The position numbers were made by a program, and so were the translations under genes. 38,211 nucleotides of DNA from Thermoplasmata archaeon (GTDB taxonomy: Archaea > Thermoplasmatota > Thermoplasmata > Lutacidiplasmatales > UBA184): NCBI GenBank assembly GCA_027315165.1, contig DAHUYN010000007.1:74260-112470 (forward strand). Direction: 5' to 3'. The notes below the pieces were generated by a model, which saw only the letters and a list, made by a program, of their open reading frames with translations, searched no databases and was not told where the DNA came from. Below are positions 37,619-38,211 of this stretch, in pieces (within the stretch, counting starts at the first letter, position 1; the number at the start of each line of letters is the position of its first letter).

Positions 37619-38130
37619 TGTTTGTCGACGAGAGTGGGTTCTCGCTCATCCCCTACGTGGCGAAGACTTGGGCCCCCGTCGGCCAGACCCCGGTGCTGAT
37701 TCACCAAGGGCGCTGGCCGAAGTTCTCGGCGATCAGCGGCGTCACCCCGAGGGGTCGCCTCTACTTCCGGGTCCGGGAGGGGACGATCCGCGGACCCCAA
37801 GTGATCGCCTTCCTCCGGCACCGGTTGCGGCCTATCCGACGCCGGCCAATCCTCGTCTTCTGGGACAGCGGACCCCACCACCGCTCGAAGCTTGTCCAAG
37901 CCTTCCTGGCGACCCAATCCCGGCTCGAGGTTCACCGCTTCCCGGGCTACTCACCCGAGTTGAACCCGGAGGAGTGGGTGTGGGGGCACCTGAAGCAGCA
38001 CGGGCTGGCCAGCGATGCGCCGCACGACATTCGAGAGCTCCCTCGAGGGGTGAGATTATCAGTGATGCGAATGCGCGTGCGGCCGAGGCTGATCCGCTCC
38101 TTCGTCGCGGCGAGCCACCTCTACGATTGA
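37594..38130 (+). CDS. IS630 transposase, downstream frame (DDE catalytic part, OrfB)
   Basis: 178 residues when entered by -1 frameshifting at 37594 (a GTG at 37618 could start a shorter form). DDE catalytic triad: D in VFVDESGFS, D in ILVFWDSGPHHRS, E in YSPELNPEEWVWGHLK; all three are present, so the nuclease looks intact. The upstream frame is closed by TGA at 37585, leaving just the slippery site as the junction. Together with the upstream frame it should cut and move the element at TA dinucleotides, as known for IS630. Confidence 0.85.
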   Translation, partial: ARRRTAVVVFVDESGFSLIPYVAKTWAPVGQTPVLIHQGRWPKFSAISGVTPRGRLYFRVREGTIRGPQVIAFLRHRLRPIRRRPILVFWDSGPHHRSKLVQAFLATQSRLEVHRFPGYSPELNPEEWVWGHLKQHGLASDAPHDIRELPRGVRLSVMRMRVRPRLIRSFVAASHLYD

Positions 38131-38211
38131 GCAACTGACGGAGCCGTTCGATCAGGTCGCGGGGCAGTTCTCCTCGATGGGTGTTAAGCTATTTCGTCCG
38201 GTGTCAGTAAG
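38131..38211. other. Right-edge sequence after the transposase
   Basis: No coding signal is seen in the last 81 bases. An AT-rich patch (GTTAAGCTATTTC, about 38182-38194) near the edge may be part of the element's right end or the promoter of a gene outside the window. Confidence 0.3.

Larger units (their letters stand above)
37084..38130 (+). mobile_element. IS630-family insertion sequence (ends not resolved)
   Basis: Contains its own promoter-like box, the two-frame transposase and the frameshift signal. Base composition is visibly less GC-rich than the neighbouring genes. Terminal inverted repeats and the TA target duplication could not be identified; the left end must lie after about 37059. 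The 81 bases past the stop may hold the right end, or it may lie beyond the window. Confidence 0.75.

Noticed and set aside
37115-38130. Calling the IS630 transposase a frameshifted pseudogene
   Set aside because: The break is exactly a canonical -1 slippery heptamer followed by a perfect hairpin, and the DDE residues are intact.

Overview
The window is a gene-dense, very GC-rich piece of an archaeal chromosome. The archaeal assignment rests on topoisomerase VI subunits A and B, a 35-residue ribosomal protein eL41, a geranylgeranyl-reductase-family enzyme, a tRNA-His with encoded G-1 and C73, and TATA-like boxes placed about 26-28 bases before many start codons (leaderless transcripts). A complex I operon without visible NADH-input subunits, together with PKD/kelch surface proteins, fits an uncultured high-GC member of Thermoplasmatota. 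That lineage call is inference.

Layout. 1-6896: distal part of a complex I operon, nuoH (3' end only)-I-J-K-L-M-N, tightly packed with GTGA/ATGA overlaps. 6901-9059: geranylgeranyl-reductase-like flavoprotein and a long-chain-type polyprenyl diphosphate synthase, probably supplying quinone side chains or lipids for the same membrane. 9120-10381: small membrane protein and a nitrilase-superfamily amidohydrolase. 10445-13556: top6B-top6A. 13597-15114: an SDR, an unknown protein and eL41. 15164-17408 (minus): sucC-sucD and a small Cys/His protein, coupled by ATGA overlaps. 17443-24389: coaBC, a HAD phosphatase, tRNA-His, a small membrane protein, a hemerythrin-like protein, an S9 peptidase, a dienoyl-CoA-reductase-like SDR and a bicupin. 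24497-26301: a 3-hydroxyisobutyrate-dehydrogenase-like enzyme and another SDR.

The most unusual block is 26324-33025. Two large secreted, membrane-anchored proteins built from kelch propellers and PKD domains are divergently transcribed around a repeat-rich intergenic region. Directly behind one of them lies a gene whose product has a signal peptide, two PKD domains, one membrane span and a cytoplasmic winged-helix DNA-binding domain. It looks like a one-protein transmembrane regulator belonging to a surface-adhesion or sensing locus.

33039-36850 holds a tiny zinc ribbon, a pirin, an MFS transporter, a GNAT acetyltransferase and a possible tubby/LURP-like protein. The right end (36850-38211) is mobile DNA: a decayed IS630-type transposase start, then a second IS630-type transposase in two frames joined by a textbook -1 frameshift cassette (A_AAA_AAG plus hairpin).

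The tRNA-His appears to carry a 32-base intron in its T-loop, an unusual place. No stretch longer than 300 bases lacks a gene. No CRISPR array, rRNA or riboswitch was recognised.
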